Shown here piece by piece: positions 63,318-64,000 of a DNA stretch of 64,000 nucleotides; the first letter of the stretch is position 1, and each line of letters begins with the position of its first letter. Source of the DNA: JAHEKB01 sp049115575 (GTDB lineage Bacteria; Bacteroidota; Bacteroidia; NS11-12g; UBA9320); contig JAGDZU010000001.1 in assembly GCA_049115575.1 (NCBI GenBank), positions 248,001 through 312,000 on the forward strand, in the 5' to 3' direction. The notes beneath the pieces were generated by a model. That model saw nothing but the letters and a program-made list of their open reading frames with translations. It searched no databases and was not told the DNA's origin. Position numbers and translations under genes: made by a program.

Positions 63318-63325
63318 TATCTTTG
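63318..63325 (+). promoter_or_regulatory. Putative -7 element of the last gene
   Basis: TATCTTTG matches TAnnTTTG exactly and ends nine bases before the ATG at 63335. Confidence 0.4.
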
Positions 63326-63334
63326 TGCAGCTTT

Positions 63335-64000
63335 ATGGGTACAGTCTTAAAGCAAAAAAATAAGGAAGTAAAGAAAAGGATCTCAAGGTACGGTATACTT
63401 TTGATGATTGCCGCTGCTTTGGGATTTAGTGTACTTGCTTATCAGGCTGTTCATCTAATCAGTGGAGGTGGGTTTAAAAGGCTCAATTTTGATGTCGGGG
63501 CGTTGTGGAATTCAGATTTGAATAATGCTGTGAATGAACCCATAGAAGAAGCAGACATTATCACCGAATTTATTGTGGAGCGAAAACAATTGCGCCAAGA
63601 GCAATTTCCGTCAAAAGTCATACCCAAAGATCAGTTTGCTCACGGAATCAAATCAATTACACCAAAATTTGTAAAAGAAGAACCAAGCCAGAATAAGGTA
63701 TTGCAAATGATTCCTTTTGAAACTAATCTAGTAGCCATGGATCTACTAGATATTTCAACTTTTGGTAAGGAGGATTTCACATTGAAATATTTAAAGCAAT
63801 TGGAGCAGGAATATATTTTTAATCCTAATCTAGAAGCCAAGAGAGGTAAGTGGTTTATTGGTTTCAGCTTCGCGCCTAGTTTTAGCTATAGAACTTTTAA
63901 ATACAGACCAACGGAAATAATTGGAGTTGCTCAAGATGGAAACACCAGATATACATATGGGATGACAGAGTCTTTTAGAGATGGGTCTGATAAGGCAATA
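63335..64000 (+). CDS. Membrane-anchored protein with barrel-like C-terminal region, partial
   Basis: The frame is open from the ATG at 63335 to the window end (222 codons, no stop). A cytoplasmic basic N-terminus (KQKNKEVKKRISRYG) is followed by one membrane helix at about 22-42, then a periplasmic region of about 120 residues. From about residue 168 the sequence (GKWFIGFSFAPSFSYRTFKY) resembles the first strands of an outer-membrane beta-barrel. Such anti-sigma-like or porin-like proteins with an N-terminal helix occur in Bacteroidota, but the rest of the protein is needed. No family was recognised. Confidence 0.65.
   Translation, partial: MGTVLKQKNKEVKKRISRYGILLMIAAALGFSVLAYQAVHLISGGGFKRLNFDVGALWNSDLNNAVNEPIEEADIITEFIVERKQLRQEQFPSKVIPKDQFAHGIKSITPKFVKEEPSQNKVLQMIPFETNLVAMDLLDISTFGKEDFTLKYLKQLEQEYIFNPNLEAKRGKWFIGFSFAPSFSYRTFKYRPTEIIGVAQDGNTRYTYGMTESFRDGSDKAI

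Overview
The window comes from a low-GC, marine-type member of the Bacteroidota, most likely a Flavobacteriales relative. The evidence is three proteins with type IX secretion (T9SS) C-terminal sorting domains, many genes preceded by the Bacteroidota -7 promoter element TAnnTTTG and lacking Shine-Dalgarno sequences, Bacteroidota-specific families (HU-CCDC81/SPOR, DUF5606, DUF5683, DUF2279, DUF983), and a four-helix subunit II in the cytochrome oxidase operon. No rRNA, tRNA, transposon, prophage or CRISPR array was seen. Genes are packed tightly and no gap exceeds 300 bases.

Bases 1-4449 are the edge of an exopolysaccharide locus: the tail of an SGNH-type hydrolase, a Wzc-like BY-kinase, a Wza-like export lipoprotein, and a divergent CpsB/YwqE-type phosphatase that would oppose the kinase. 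Then come proline dehydrogenase and a sulfotransferase. Bases 6582-12756 hold a leftward set: an outer-membrane barrel, an HU-CCDC81/SPOR protein, ExbB, ExbD, a TonB-type protein, FolC and RNase H. A methyltransferase, recA, a polysaccharide deacetylase and a TetR regulator follow.

Bases 16368-26308 are one leftward terminal-oxidase operon: a cytochrome c/subunit II fusion, subunit I, heme A synthase, heme O synthase, two subunit III-type proteins, subunit IV, SCO1, DUF420, an FkbM methyltransferase, a small CxxC membrane protein and DUF983. Bases 26594-42279 are mainly housekeeping genes (dapD, DEAD-box helicase, phosphohexomutase, acyl-CoA dehydrogenase, folB, fabI). They are mixed with less ordinary ones: a secreted tandem caspase-fold protein whose first domain has lost its catalytic dyad, a T9SS beta-propeller that also carries a lipobox, and a second sulfotransferase.

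Bases 42332-64000 hold an alpha/beta hydrolase lipoprotein, a small T9SS protein back to back with kdsA, DUF5606, a 1008-residue T9SS adhesin-like protein, a peptide-binding lipoprotein, parA-parB-DUF5683, a 3-hydroxyacyl-CoA dehydrogenase, a DPP4-type peptidase, an erythromycin-esterase-like/outer-membrane-barrel fusion, an ABC-F ATPase, ribBA, a glycosyltransferase, an NhaC antiporter and the start of a membrane-anchored barrel-like protein.

The most unusual items are the tandem pseudo-caspase/caspase protein, the esterase-barrel fusion, the cytochrome c-subunit II fusion with a coiled-coil insertion, and a 16-bp perfect palindrome made of two opposed -7 elements. I did not see a clear, wholly new multi-gene system. 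Start codons were often moved downstream of the longest open frame where a -7 element, signal peptide or family alignment supported it. All function calls rest on motif recognition by eye, with no database search.
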